Positions 1-9,381 are shown, counted from the first letter of the stretch. The stretch: DNA of 45,615 bases from Klebsiella pneumoniae (GCA_945861225.1 CAMATU010000005.1:1-45615), one strand, 5' to 3'. The notes: generated from the sequence alone by a model not told the origin. Program-made: numbers and translations.

Positions 1-721
1 TGGCTTTCTGAGCGAACAAAGTGGCTATTCAAGCCGCACGGCAGCCCGTCGTTTGTCCGCGCTCAGGCGCTTTTTTGGCTATTTACTGCGCGAACGAGCC
101 ATCGCCACCGATCCCACTTTGCGGGTGACAAGTCCGCGTCTCGGACGGACCTTGCCCAGGGCGCTCTCCGAGCAAGATGTCGATGCGCTATTAACCGCGC
201 CGGACGTGGCGACTCCGCTCGGCTTGCGCGACCGGGCCATGCTCGAAGTGCTTTATGCGACGGGCCTGCGCGTATCGGAGCTCGTTAACTTGACGTTGTC
301 ACAGATCAATTTGGCGCAGGGTGTGGTGCGGATCGTCGGTAAAGGAGACCGTGAACGCTTGGTGCCAGTAGGCGAGGAAGCGAACAATTGGCTGAGTAAG
401 TTCCTGGCGCAAGGCCGAGCCGCTCTGCTGCGGGGCAAGCTCGCCGAGAGTGCATTTTTAACCCAACGTGGGGCGGGTATGACGCGCCAGGCTTTCTGGT
501 ATTTGATCAAACGCTATGCTTTGAAGGCCGGCGTGAGCGGCGCGCTATCCCCCCACACACTCCGACACGCCTTCGCGACCCATTTGCTCAATCATGGTGC
601 CGATCTGCGGGTAGTGCAGATGCTCCTGGGACATGCGGATATTTCAACAACTCAGATCTATACGCACGTCGCGCGCGAGCGCCTGAAATTGCTTCACATG
701 AAGCATCATCCGCGAGGGTAA
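1..721 (+). CDS. xerD: Tyrosine recombinase XerD (5' end outside window)
   Basis: Site-specific tyrosine recombinase that, with XerC, resolves chromosome dimers at dif in the cytoplasm. The frame is open from base 2, so the gene starts left of the window; about 239 of the usual ~298 residues are visible, and the TTG at 53 is internal. The end of the core-binding domain is followed by the catalytic domain. The visible catalytic set is Arg in TGLRVSEL, Lys in VGKGDRER, His-x-x-Arg in HTLRHAFATH, His in LLGHADIS and the Tyr nucleophile in TTQIYTH. The C-terminal pattern (NHGADLRVVQMLLGH, then HHPRG) matches XerD rather than XerC. The gene converges on the GspE-type ATPase gene with only 9 bp between stops. 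In many gammaproteobacteria xerD lies directly next to dsbC; here a kinase/ATPase pair sits between them. Confidence 0.95.
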   Translation, partial: GFLSEQSGYSSRTAARRLSALRRFFGYLLRERAIATDPTLRVTSPRLGRTLPRALSEQDVDALLTAPDVATPLGLRDRAMLEVLYATGLRVSELVNLTLSQINLAQGVVRIVGKGDRERLVPVGEEANNWLSKFLAQGRAALLRGKLAESAFLTQRGAGMTRQAFWYLIKRYALKAGVSGALSPHTLRHAFATHLLNHGADLRVVQMLLGHADISTTQIYTHVARERLKLLHMKHHPRG

Positions 722-730
722 TTTAGGGCT

Positions 731-2530
731 TTAAAGAGGGATTGGGGTGGCGCGTTCCGCTGGCGGGACGACGGCGAGCACCTCGGCAAAGGTGGATTTC
801 TCGGCGGCGATTTTATGTGCTCCAGCGAGCCGCAATGGGCGCATCCCAGCGCGCAGCGCCGTCTCGCGAATGGCTGCCGCGTGAATTCCGGGTTGGATTA
901 ATTGCGCAATTGCATCGGTCACGGGCATGATTTCGTAGATGCCGGCGCGGCCGCGGTAGCCCGTGTTCCGGCACTCATCGCAGCCCTCGGCAAGTGCCAT
1001 CTTATAAGGCGGCTTGAGCCCATGCGGAGAAACCAGCGCATTCCATGCCTCGCGGTTGAGCGCAGTGGAAGTCTTACAATGCGGACACAAAATGCGGATT
1101 AGGCGCTGCGCCATCACGCCCAGCAAGGTGGCCCCAATCAAGTACGGCTCGATGCCGAGATCCATCATGCGCGTGACCGCCGACGGGGCATCGTTAGTGT
1201 GCAGGGTGGAGAGTACCAGATGACCGGTGAGCGCCGCCTGAGTGGCGACTTCCGCAGTTTCGCGGTCGCGGATTTCGCCCACCATGATGATGTCTGGATC
1301 CTGCCGCAGTAGGGTGCGTACGCCAGATGCAAAATCCAGATCGATGCTCGGCTGGACCTGCATTTGATTGAAGGTCGATTCCACCATTTCAATCGGATCT
1401 TCAATTGTGCAGACATTGATCGCAGGACGTGCAAGCTGCCGCAAGGCTGAATAAAGCGTGGTGGTTTTCCCGGAACCAGTCGGCCCGGTGACCAACACAA
1501 CGCCGTGGGGGTGTCCAACTATTCCATTCCAGGCGGCCACATCTGCCGGCTCAAATCCCAGCGCGGTGAACGGCTGTTCAAGTTTCTCGGGATCAAAGAT
1601 GCGCAGCACGAGTTTCTCGCCAAAGGCCGTCGGCATCGTCGATAGGCGCAGTTCGACTTCCTTGCCGAGTGGAGTCTTGGTTTTTAGACGACCATCCTGT
1701 GGTCGGCGCTTATCCGCGACGTCCATCCGCCCGATGGACTTAATACGACTGATTATCGCCCCAATTATCGGGGTGGGCATTTGATTGACCAGGTGCAAAA
1801 CGCCATCAATTCGAAACCTGACATTGCCGTCGTCACGGCGAGGTTCGATATGAATATCACTCGCGCGTTGTTCAAACGCGTATTGGAGAAGCCAATCTAC
1901 CAAATGGACAATATGGCGATCATTGGCATCGGGTTCACCAATTTGACCGAGCTGGGTGAGTTGCTCGAGGTTTTCAACCAGATTTGAACGCTCAGCGGCT
2001 TTACTGGTGGCAGCTTTGGAAATGGAACGACTGACGCCGTAGAACTCACGCAGATAGCGCTCGATATCGCTGGGGTTGGCGACCACGCGTTTGATTTTGC
2101 GTTTGATGATCGGCGCAATTTCGGCTTCCCATTCGTCGATGAATGGCTCGGCCGAAGCTATCGTGACCACTGCGTCGGTCACCTCGAGTGGGAGAAAGCC
2201 AAAGCGCGTTGCATAGCCCTGCGAGACCAGGCTCGTGACGGCTTCAACGTCGATTTTCAAGGGATCGATCCGCAGATATTGCAAATTACAGGCTTCCGCC
2301 ACCAGGCGTGTCACCGTTTCCAAGGATAACGGATAAGGTGGTGCGGTATCGCTCTGCAAACTCTGGGCGGCAATTTGGATGAACGGGTGCCGTTCATCAT
2401 TAGCGCGCGCGCCGGCTTTTATGCGTTGGATCGATTTGGTGTTCAGGACGCCCTTTTGCCGCAGCAGACTGAGGACTTCGCCAAAATCCAGCCGGTGGCT
2501 AGGGGTTAATTTGAGCGTTGAATCGCGCAT
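731..2530 (-). CDS. GspE/PilB-family secretion or pilus assembly ATPase
   Basis: Cytoplasmic hexameric ATPase of the type II secretion/type IV pilus superfamily. The protein is 599 aa from the ATG at 2530. A longer frame runs to 2656 but overlaps the upstream kinase gene by 112 bp and looks non-coding there. An N-terminal MshEN/T2SSE_N-like region covers about residues 1-150. The ATPase core has Walker A GPTGSGKTTT near residue 350, and the Asp box/Walker B run DPDIIMVGEIRD near 410 is followed by a His box (STLHTND). A zinc-binding insert has CPHC near 480 and CDEC near 518, as in GspE/PilB. The start lies 14 bp after the kinase stop, so the two form an operon. No other gsp or pil gene is in the window, so whether it powers secretion, pili or something else is open. 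Confidence 0.88.
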   Translation of the reverse strand: MRDSTLKLTPSHRLDFGEVLSLLRQKGVLNTKSIQRIKAGARANDERHPFIQIAAQSLQSDTAPPYPLSLETVTRLVAEACNLQYLRIDPLKIDVEAVTSLVSQGYATRFGFLPLEVTDAVVTIASAEPFIDEWEAEIAPIIKRKIKRVVANPSDIERYLREFYGVSRSISKAATSKAAERSNLVENLEQLTQLGQIGEPDANDRHIVHLVDWLLQYAFEQRASDIHIEPRRDDGNVRFRIDGVLHLVNQMPTPIIGAIISRIKSIGRMDVADKRRPQDGRLKTKTPLGKEVELRLSTMPTAFGEKLVLRIFDPEKLEQPFTALGFEPADVAAWNGIVGHPHGVVLVTGPTGSGKTTTLYSALRQLARPAINVCTIEDPIEMVESTFNQMQVQPSIDLDFASGVRTLLRQDPDIIMVGEIRDRETAEVATQAALTGHLVLSTLHTNDAPSAVTRMMDLGIEPYLIGATLLGVMAQRLIRILCPHCKTSTALNREAWNALVSPHGLKPPYKMALAEGCDECRNTGYRGRAGIYEIMPVTDAIAQLIQPGIHAAAIRETALRAGMRPLRLAGAHKIAAEKSTFAEVLAVVPPAERATPIPL

Positions 2531-2544
2531 ATTGCCATGTGACC

Positions 2545-3861
2545 CTACGCCTGCCTCACCGTTAGCGGTTCTGTAAAGCCAGTGATCTGCTCGGTCGCGA
2601 GTTCCAGTCTTTCGATCAGCGCGGTCAGGAAGTTTCGTTGGAATCTCAGCTGACAATTAACCGAGGTGCGATCAATGACAGTGCCCCGCAACTTGACCAC
2701 CGTCACCGCTGAATCTGCCACGATGGTGGCAGAGCGCTTGCGGCCCGAGAGCAAGGCCATTTCACCGAAGCAGTCACCGGCCTTAAGTTGAATGATGTTG
2801 CGAGTACCTTTGAGGACGACGACGGTCCCTTCCACGATGACGTAAAAAGTGGGATCAATTTCCCCTTCGTGCACGATTTCGTGGCCCGCCGGCAGCTTCG
2901 ACCATTCCGCCGCGTTGACGATCTCCCATAGCTCAAGCTCAGGAAATTCAGCGAAGAAGCGCAGGCTGCGCACCTTGGAGAATTTTTCTTGGGGAGAAAT
3001 ATCCGTCGGAGCACGTTTAAGGAAATCGAAGACCAAGGCAATATCACCAGCCAGATCGGCACCCGATTTGTAGCGATAGTAGGGTGCTTTCGCTAAGGCC
3101 TTATCGACGATCCGTTGAAACACTTCCGGCGTATTGGCGCGAAAATCGAGCAGCGGGGCAGGTTTTTTGGTCAGCGTTTGATGATTAATGGCCTCAAGGT
3201 TGTTGCCGGCGAAGGGGTGCTTACCCGTCAGCAGTTCATAGGCCACGATGCCTAGCGAAAAAAGATCTGATTGACCCGTCAGGGGTTCGTTCTGAATCTG
3301 TTCGGGCGACATATAAAGCGGCGAACCCGCTTGTTCGGTCGGTCGCTCAGAGCCCTTGGCTTGCACGACGGCAACCCCAAAGTCCGTGATTTTCACCTCG
3401 CGCGCGGGGGTGATTAGAATGTTGCGCGGCTTGATGTCGCGGTGGATTACTCCGCGGCGGTGAGCATAGTCGAGGGCTTGCGCGCATTGGTACAGGATGT
3501 TGGTCACGTCCTCCAGTGGGACTAGCGATTGCACCGAGGTGAACTGCTCAAGGGTCAGTCCATCCTGCACATATTCCATGACGATGTAATAAATATCCTG
3601 ATCCATGCCGGCATCGAAAATCGCCGTTATGCTGGGGTGTCTGAGCATACCCGCTGTCTGTGCCTCGTTGAAAAACATCTGCTTGAAGGCGGCTGGATCA
3701 TCGGCGGCTGCGACGCGACTGGGATGCGCTACTTTGATCGCGACCAAGCGATCAATGAAGGGATCTTTGGCGAGATAAACCAGCGCCATGTTGCCCTCTC
3801 CGAGCTTGCGGAGAATGTGATATTTTCCTAGCGTCTGGTCTTCGAGTTCTTGTGCGTTCAT
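2545..3861 (-). CDS. Hanks-type Ser/Thr protein kinase with C-terminal cyclic-nucleotide-binding domain
   Basis: Soluble 438-aa protein. The kinase domain covers about residues 14-280: glycine loop GEGNMALVY (21-29), ATP Lys43 in VAIKV, catalytic H140-R141-D142 with N147, DFG at 160-162 and SPEQ at 185-188, so it should be active. A cNMP-binding domain (about 305-400) carries the phosphate-binding cassette FGEMALLSGRKRSATI, with Glu367, Arg376 and Ser377 in the positions that hold the cyclic nucleotide in CRP/PKA-type domains. No transmembrane segment or PASTA repeat is seen. It lies 14 bp upstream of the GspE/PilB-type ATPase on the same strand. It may phosphorylate or gate that ATPase in response to cAMP or cGMP; this is inference from domain content and coupling, not a known pathway. 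Confidence 0.88.
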   Translation of the reverse strand: MNAQELEDQTLGKYHILRKLGEGNMALVYLAKDPFIDRLVAIKVAHPSRVAAADDPAAFKQMFFNEAQTAGMLRHPSITAIFDAGMDQDIYYIVMEYVQDGLTLEQFTSVQSLVPLEDVTNILYQCAQALDYAHRRGVIHRDIKPRNILITPAREVKITDFGVAVVQAKGSERPTEQAGSPLYMSPEQIQNEPLTGQSDLFSLGIVAYELLTGKHPFAGNNLEAINHQTLTKKPAPLLDFRANTPEVFQRIVDKALAKAPYYRYKSGADLAGDIALVFDFLKRAPTDISPQEKFSKVRSLRFFAEFPELELWEIVNAAEWSKLPAGHEIVHEGEIDPTFYVIVEGTVVVLKGTRNIIQLKAGDCFGEMALLSGRKRSATIVADSAVTVVKLRGTVIDRTSVNCQLRFQRNFLTALIERLELATEQITGFTEPLTVRQA

Positions 3862-4082
3862 ATGCTGAGCTCGATTGTCTGTGCTGAGTACTAGCCGGTA
3901 AATAGTAGGCTATTCATTTACCCGCCACTACCGGAGATGTTTTCAGGAACATTCACGCCTGCCCTGTGAACTGGTGCCGCCAATGGCGGTCGAAGTGCGT
4001 TAATCAGCGAGATAGCCGCTAACGTCGAGACCTCCTACAATTCGGGCGCGCTACGCGCCACACCAATTTCGGAGCTCTATTT

Positions 4083-4811
4083 ATGACCAAGAATCAGGCG
4101 GCTGCCGCCTTCCTAGCATTGATGACGCTGATGGCTAGCGCCATCGCGGACCCTCAACTTGAGACTTTGTTGGCAACCAAGTTGAAAGCGGTCATTCCCG
4201 ATGCCCGTATAACCAGCATCAAGCCAGGTCCGGTTCCCGGGCTCTACGAAGTCATGCTGGGCGCGACAGTCCTTTATATGACCGGTGATGGGCGTTTTGC
4301 GGTGCGCGGTGATGTCTTCGATTTGGAATCGAAGTCCAATCTCACCAGTATCAAGCGCGCCGAGGCGCGCGTGGCCGCCTTCGCTGAACAAGCCCCGAAC
4401 GCCATCGAATTTGCGCCTGCTGACGGTAAGACCGCGCATACGCTTTACGTGTTTACAGATATAGATTGCGGCTACTGCCGAAAGATGCACCAAGAAGTCA
4501 ATGTGCTCAATTCGGCGGGCATTGCGGTGCGCTATCTCGCTTTCCCGCGCACCGGGCCCGATAGCGACTCCTACTACAAAGCAGTTTCGGTATGGTGTGC
4601 AGCAGACCGGAAAGCCGCGTTATCGGCAGCCAAACTCGGGCAAACGTCAGCACGCAAAGATTGTAAGAACCCGGTAGCGGCCCAGTACGAACTTGGACAG
4701 TCGGTGGGGGTTCATGGCACGCCCGCCGTGTATCTCGATAACGGACAGGAACTCGGCGGATATATCCCCGCGACTGAACTAATCAAGATGTTTGAGACGG
4801 GCGAAATTTAG
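4083..4811 (+). CDS. dsbC: Periplasmic thiol:disulfide isomerase DsbC
   Basis: Periplasmic disulfide isomerase that reshuffles wrong disulfides and is kept reduced by DsbD. The protein is 242 aa with an Ala-rich signal peptide ending around ASAIADPQ (residues 18-25). An N-terminal dimerisation domain (about 25-85) is followed by a thioredoxin fold. The active site is C129-G-Y-C132, the classic DsbC motif; the cis-Pro loop is T213-P214 in HGTPAVYL. Cys172 and Cys194 match the second, structural disulfide of DsbC. GGAG about 8 nt before the ATG supports the start. The gene is divergent from the kinase gene (221-bp gap) and converges on the DUF3108 gene with 4 bp between stops. Confidence 0.94.
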   Translation: MTKNQAAAAFLALMTLMASAIADPQLETLLATKLKAVIPDARITSIKPGPVPGLYEVMLGATVLYMTGDGRFAVRGDVFDLESKSNLTSIKRAEARVAAFAEQAPNAIEFAPADGKTAHTLYVFTDIDCGYCRKMHQEVNVLNSAGIAVRYLAFPRTGPDSDSYYKAVSVWCAADRKAALSAAKLGQTSARKDCKNPVAAQYELGQSVGVHGTPAVYLDNGQELGGYIPATELIKMFETGEI

Positions 4812-4815
4812 CCGG

Positions 4816-5550
4816 TTATTGAATATCCGTTAAGGTCGCGGTGGTGAGACCGCCATCGCGCTCCAAGTATTCAATCTGAATCGGCAGATAGCCGTAAGCA
4901 GCCGCGCACCACAAAGTCGTTTTGCGGCTGGTACCGTGGCGCGCGTAAATGATTTTTTGCGCTGATACGGCCGCGCCGCTAATCTCCACCGTTTCCACGC
5001 CCGCGCGCGATAATTCGTAGGTTTTGATTTCCCCGTCATCCGCGACGGCGTAATTGAGTGCGTCATCGCCCCCGCGTGCGAGATCGCGCATCAGGGCGAG
5101 CTGATAGACGAGTTTGTCCAAGGTGCCGGGACTCACCGCAGCCTCCCATTGCTGGTCTTTAGTGCGCATCGTGACGCGCGACCCGGCCCAATCAAAAACA
5201 GCAGAGGCTTCCTTGCGTTGGTCACCGCTGATTCGCCGATAGGCATAGCGCTGTGGACGAAGTTGCGCGACTTCCAGTTCTCCTTCACTACTCTCCTCGA
5301 TGTAAGTGCTATGGACCAAGGACAGCAGGCCGGTCGATTTAATTTTCGACTCAAACCGATAATGATTTCCAGACGTAATAGTCAGTCGGCGTTGCATCTT
5401 GCCGACTTTAAGGCCGCCGGTGCGGACACTATAGGTCGCCAGAAAATTGTGCAGCTCGACGTCGGCAGCGAATACCAGTTCAGGCGACAGGACAAGCAGC
5501 AGCAACAGGTGCAGAAAGGGGCGTTTTGATGGCGAGACGAAAACGGTCAT
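4816..5550 (-). CDS. DUF3108 family exported protein
   Basis: A 244-aa exported protein of unknown role. The N-terminus has a clear signal peptide: basic start (SPSKRP), a Leu-rich core LHLLLLLVLSPELVF and cleavage near FAAD. The mature part opens with the family's pattern of an envelope beta-barrel-like domain (FLATYSVRTGGLKVGKMQRR), then a run of alternating polar and hydrophobic strands (HYRFESKIKSTGLLS, LRPQRYAYRRI) typical of DUF3108. The family is common next to lipid or nucleotide genes in proteobacteria, but no activity is established. It is divergent from hldE across 92 bp. The start has only a weak ribosome site (CTTAACAT before ATG). Confidence 0.85.
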   Translation of the reverse strand: MTVFVSPSKRPFLHLLLLLVLSPELVFAADVELHNFLATYSVRTGGLKVGKMQRRLTITSGNHYRFESKIKSTGLLSLVHSTYIEESSEGELEVAQLRPQRYAYRRISGDQRKEASAVFDWAGSRVTMRTKDQQWEAAVSPGTLDKLVYQLALMRDLARGGDDALNYAVADDGEIKTYELSRAGVETVEISGAAVSAQKIIYARHGTSRKTTLWCAAAYGYLPIQIEYLERDGGLTTATLTDIQ

Positions 5551-5642
5551 ATGTTAAGATTTGCCCTCATTTACGCCCGCGTGGCTGAGCGTCGCACGCG
5601 AGCTTATTATTCATTCGCGATCAATTATAGCCCGCACGAAGC

Positions 5643-7079
5643 ATGACTAACCGCCCCGCAGTGCCCGCCTCTGCATCCATCGTAGTGGTTGGCGACGTGA
5701 TGCTCGACCGCTATTGGCGCGGGGTCGCGACCCGCATGTCGCCCGAAGCCCCAGTGCCTATCGTGCGCGTGATTGGCGATGAAGAGCGCGTCGGTGGCGC
5801 GGCCAACGTGGCGGCCAATGCGGCCGCGCTTGGCGCTCAAGTCTCGTTACTCGGCGTGACTGGCGACGATCCGGCCGCCGATACCCTGGACGCTCTGTGC
5901 CGCACGCACGGATTAACCACGCGCTTTATTCGGCGCAAGGAAGCGCCGACTACGGTCAAACTGCGGGTGGTCGCCCAGCACCAGCAGATACTGCGCCTGG
6001 ATTTCGAAGGCGCGGTTGCAACAGTCGCGAATCACGACATTCGGGCGGCTCTCGAGGAATTGCTGCCCCCAGCCAAAGTGGTGGTTTTCTCGGACTATGC
6101 GAAGGGCGCGCTCCACGATGTCATGCGCTTGCTTGCGATAGTTAAAGCAGCGGGAAAAATCGCGATCGTGGATCCTAAAGGCCTCGATTTTGCGCGCTAC
6201 GCGGGGGCTGATTTGGTCACTCCGAATATGAGCGAATTCGAAGCGGTGGTCGGCAAGTGCTGCGATGACGCAGAAATCGTTGCCCGCGCAAAGACGCTGT
6301 GCGAAAGACATTCTTTCGGCGCGGTCCTGATAACGCGCGGCGAGCACGGCATGACGCTCGTGCCTGCGCAAGGCGCCACTACTCAACTCGCCGCGCGCGC
6401 GCGCGACGTGTTCGATGTGACGGGCGCTGGAGACACTGTGTGTGCCGCGTTAGCGTGGGCCCTCGCGGGAGGTGCTTCCCTCGAACGTGCAGTCGAGCTG
6501 GCAAATTGTGCGGCCGGCATCGCGGTGGGAAAATTTGGTACGGCCGTAGTGACCGCGCCTGAATTGACTGATTTCATGACGCAATCTGTGCGGAGTGAAG
6601 GTGCGCCCGATACCGCTGCGGTGTGGGCCGAAATCGCCGCCGCCCGCCAACGTGGACTGCGAATCGTGATGACCAACGGCTGTTTCGATGTCCTCCATGT
6701 CGGGCATGTGCGTTATCTCGAGGAAGCGGCAGCGCTCGGTGATCGTCTGCTGGTGGCCGTGAATTCCGATGCCTCAGTGAAGCGCTTGAAAGGCGAAAGC
6801 AGGCCGGTTAATGCACTGGAGGCGCGGATGGAAGTACTCCGGCGTCTGCGTGCGGTTGATTGGGTGGTCTCGTTTGATAGCGACACTCCGCGTGAACTCA
6901 TTGCGAAGGTCCTGCCCGACCTGCTGGTGAAAGGCGGGGACTACCAAAGTGCGGATATCGCGGGTGCCGACGAGGTATTACGCGCCGGGGGTAGGGTGCT
7001 TACCTTGCCCTTTCACGCCGGATTCTCCAGCACCCGGATTATCGAGAAGAACGCGGCGCTGCCAAGGGCCAAATCATGA
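5643..7079 (+). CDS. hldE: Bifunctional heptose-7-phosphate kinase / heptose-1-phosphate adenylyltransferase HldE
   Basis: Makes ADP-D-glycero-beta-D-manno-heptose for the inner core of lipopolysaccharide: it phosphorylates heptose-7-P at C1 and, after GmhB, transfers AMP. The 478 aa match the usual two-domain length (~477). The N-terminal PfkB/ribokinase domain (to about 315) has RVGGAANVAANAAALG and the signature VFDVTGAGDTVCAALA with catalytic Asp in GAGD. The C-terminal nucleotidyltransferase domain (about 340-478) has the motif TNGCFDVLHVGHVRYLEEA, with the HxGH of this superfamily. It is the first gene of a tight LPS-core operon: its TGA overlaps the hldD ATG by 4 bp. Confidence 0.96.
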   Translation: MTNRPAVPASASIVVVGDVMLDRYWRGVATRMSPEAPVPIVRVIGDEERVGGAANVAANAAALGAQVSLLGVTGDDPAADTLDALCRTHGLTTRFIRRKEAPTTVKLRVVAQHQQILRLDFEGAVATVANHDIRAALEELLPPAKVVVFSDYAKGALHDVMRLLAIVKAAGKIAIVDPKGLDFARYAGADLVTPNMSEFEAVVGKCCDDAEIVARAKTLCERHSFGAVLITRGEHGMTLVPAQGATTQLAARARDVFDVTGAGDTVCAALAWALAGGASLERAVELANCAAGIAVGKFGTAVVTAPELTDFMTQSVRSEGAPDTAAVWAEIAAARQRGLRIVMTNGCFDVLHVGHVRYLEEAAALGDRLLVAVNSDASVKRLKGESRPVNALEARMEVLRRLRAVDWVVSFDSDTPRELIAKVLPDLLVKGGDYQSADIAGADEVLRAGGRVLTLPFHAGFSSTRIIEKNAALPRAKS

Positions 7080-8020
7080 TCGTGGTTACCGGCGGTGCTG
7101 GTTTCATCGGGAGTAATTTGGTCCACGCCCTGAACGCGCGCGGGCGCCGAGATATCTTGGTCGTCGATGATCTCACCAACGGGCATAAGTTTCGCAATCT
7201 CGCGCACGCGCAAGTTGCCGATTACGTGGATCATCAGGAATTCAAAACGACCTTATGCAGTTCCGCCGCGTGGCCTAAAGCGTTGGAAATTATTTATCAC
7301 TTGGGGGCCTGTTCGGATACCACTGAGTGGAATGGGCGCTACATGATGGACGTCAATTTCACTTATTCGAAAGCCATGCTGCAGGGCTGTGAAACCTTGG
7401 GCATTCCCTTGGTGTACGCCTCAAGTGCGGCGGTTTACGGGGCGAATGCGCTGTGTGCTGAGCGTGTAGAACATGAGCACCCGCTCAATGTCTATGGCTA
7501 TTCAAAATTGCTTTTCGATCAACACGTGCGGCACTGCCTGCCACGGTTGAAAATTCCAGTCACGGGTCTGCGCTATTTCAATGTCTACGGGCCTGGCGAA
7601 ACGCACAAAGGACGCATGGCGAGCGTTGTGTATCACTTTAACCAGCAGCTGCGCGACGGCGGCACGGTCCGACTTTTTGCAGGGTCGCATGGCGTTGGCG
7701 CGGGTGAGCAGCGTAGAGATTTCGTGTATATCGAAGACGTAATTGCCATGACCTTGTGGTGCGGTGAATCCCGCACGCACCAACCTATCTTGAACTGCGG
7801 CACCGGCAGCGCTGCGACATTCAATGACGTCGCGCGCGCCATAATTGCCTGGCACGGGCGCGGTGCCATTGAGTACATTCCCTTCCCACAAGATCTCGTA
7901 GCCGCCTATCAAAGCCAAACCTGTGCCGATCTTGGCGCGCTGCGGGCCGCAGGGTATACAGGGTCTTTTCGCGCCGTGGCGGCTGGCGTCCACCAGTATC
8001 TTCAGTGGTTGAATCGTTGA
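7076..8020 (+). CDS. hldD: ADP-L-glycero-D-manno-heptose 6-epimerase HldD
   Basis: Cytoplasmic short-chain-dehydrogenase-type epimerase that turns ADP-D,D-heptose into ADP-L,D-heptose, the donor for LPS core heptosyltransferases. The 314 aa match the family length. The Rossmann motif TGGAGFIGSN is at residues 5-14, the Ser/Tyr/Lys centre is SSAAVYG (about 116-122) with Y140-G-Y-S-K144, and the substrate loop RYFNVYGPGE is typical of HldD. Translation is coupled to hldE by an ATGA overlap, and its stop lies inside the start region of waaA. This makes three consecutive LPS inner-core genes. Confidence 0.96.
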   Translation: MIVVTGGAGFIGSNLVHALNARGRRDILVVDDLTNGHKFRNLAHAQVADYVDHQEFKTTLCSSAAWPKALEIIYHLGACSDTTEWNGRYMMDVNFTYSKAMLQGCETLGIPLVYASSAAVYGANALCAERVEHEHPLNVYGYSKLLFDQHVRHCLPRLKIPVTGLRYFNVYGPGETHKGRMASVVYHFNQQLRDGGTVRLFAGSHGVGAGEQRRDFVYIEDVIAMTLWCGESRTHQPILNCGTGSAATFNDVARAIIAWHGRGAIEYIPFPQDLVAAYQSQTCADLGALRAAGYTGSFRAVAAGVHQYLQWLNR

Positions 8021-9282
8021 GGCTGCTCTACGGCGTAATCTACCTCTGCCTGTTGCCGATTGTGCTGCTCCGCCTGTGGTGGCTCGGCCGACGTAACCCG
8101 GCCTATCGCGCGCGGTGGCGGGAACGGCTTGGCTGTTACGCGGGAACCAAAGTCATGGCCGCACCGCTGTGGATTCACGCTGTGTCCGTCGGCGAAGTAG
8201 CGGCTGCGGCACCCCTCGTCAGAGCGTTACGCGAGCAAAATCAGGCGCGACCCATTCTATTGACGACCACCACGCCAACGGGCCGCGATGCCGTTGAGCG
8301 GCAGTTTGGTCAGGGCGTAACGCATGTCTACTTTCCCTATGATCTGGGCTTCATCGTCAGGCGTTTTTTGGCACGCTTTCGTCCGTGCGGACTGCTGCTC
8401 ATGGAAACGGAATTGTGGCCGAACGTGATCGCAGGATGTCGGCAAGAGAATCTCCCGGTGATGCTGATCAACGGACGCCTATCCGCGAAATCCGCACGAC
8501 GCTACCACTGGTTACCGTGGCTGGTGCGACCGATGCTCGCATCGCTCACCCATGCCGCGATGCAGACCCTGGCCGACGCAGAGCGGCTCTGTGCGCTCGG
8601 TGCAACGCCGTTTGCGGTATCGGTGACCGGCAGTCTCAAATTTGATCTTCACGTTCCAGCAAGTATTTACGAAGAGGCAGCGGCCTTGCGCCGCCATCTT
8701 GGTCCAAGTCGGCCGATTTGGATGGCAGGGAGTACGCGGCTCGGCGAAGAAGACAAGCTGCTTGAAATTTATGTGATGATCAAATCGCGCCTGCCTGCTT
8801 TATTGTTTGTAATCGCACCTCGGCACCCACAGCGCTTTGCCGAGGTTATCGAACTTTGTCATCGCCGCGGCTTACAGACGCGACAGCGCAGTGCGGGTAT
8901 GACGTGCCCGCCGGCAACTGAAGTATTGGTGCTGGATACCATGGGCGAGTTGCTACGCTTTTATGCGGCCTGCGATGTGGCCTTCGTTGGCGGCAGCCTG
9001 GTCCCGCTAGGTGGCCAGAATGTATTGGAACCCGCAGCGGTGGGGGTGCCGGTGGTGACCGGTCCGCATTTATTTAATTTTCTCGAAATCGCAGAGAAGC
9101 TAGTCACCGGCGGTTCACTAAAGATTGCCGACGATGCACCCGCTATCGCCAATATCATCGCTACCTGGCTGTTGGATAGTGATGCACGAGATGCGGCAGG
9201 ACGTAGCGGTCGCGAGATAGTAGAGGCCAACCGTGGCGCGACACACAAGGTTCTGGCGCTGCTGAATGCGCAAGGATTATAG
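8005..9282 (+). CDS. waaA: 3-deoxy-D-manno-octulosonic acid (Kdo) transferase WaaA
   Basis: Inner-membrane-anchored glycosyltransferase (GT30) that adds Kdo to lipid A precursor. An N-terminal membrane anchor (YGVIYLCLLPIVLLRLWWLG) precedes the family opening RNPAYRARWRERLG. The acceptor-site Glu lies in HAVSVGEVAAA, ETELWPN follows, and the donor-site run VGGSLVPLGGQNVLEPA lies near residue 330-345. Start choice is open: GTG at 8005 gives 425 aa, while TTG at 8017, overlapping the hldD stop as TTGA, would begin MRLLYGVIYL and line up better with the E. coli start. It follows hldE-hldD directly, and 99 bp separate it from the next coding start. Whether it adds one or two Kdo units cannot be read from sequence. 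Confidence 0.93.
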   Translation: MVESLRLLYGVIYLCLLPIVLLRLWWLGRRNPAYRARWRERLGCYAGTKVMAAPLWIHAVSVGEVAAAAPLVRALREQNQARPILLTTTTPTGRDAVERQFGQGVTHVYFPYDLGFIVRRFLARFRPCGLLLMETELWPNVIAGCRQENLPVMLINGRLSAKSARRYHWLPWLVRPMLASLTHAAMQTLADAERLCALGATPFAVSVTGSLKFDLHVPASIYEEAAALRRHLGPSRPIWMAGSTRLGEEDKLLEIYVMIKSRLPALLFVIAPRHPQRFAEVIELCHRRGLQTRQRSAGMTCPPATEVLVLDTMGELLRFYAACDVAFVGGSLVPLGGQNVLEPAAVGVPVVTGPHLFNFLEIAEKLVTGGSLKIADDAPAIANIIATWLLDSDARDAAGRSGREIVEANRGATHKVLALLNAQGL

Positions 9283-9381
9283 TTGCCTGTATAGCCGAAT
9301 GAATGGTCCTGGAATTTCGAGTCGTTGGTTTTCCGCGGCGCGCTTGAGGGCGATCGCGCGTTTGTGATGAAAGGAAGAATC

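Noticed and set aside
53..55. TTG at 53 as the xerD start
   Set aside because: The frame is open to the left edge and continues with XerD-like sequence (SSRTAARRLSALRRF), so the gene starts outside the window.
2531..2656. Longer start of the GspE/PilB-type ATPase at 2656
   Set aside because: It would overlap the kinase gene by 112 bp; the 42 extra residues show no family pattern.
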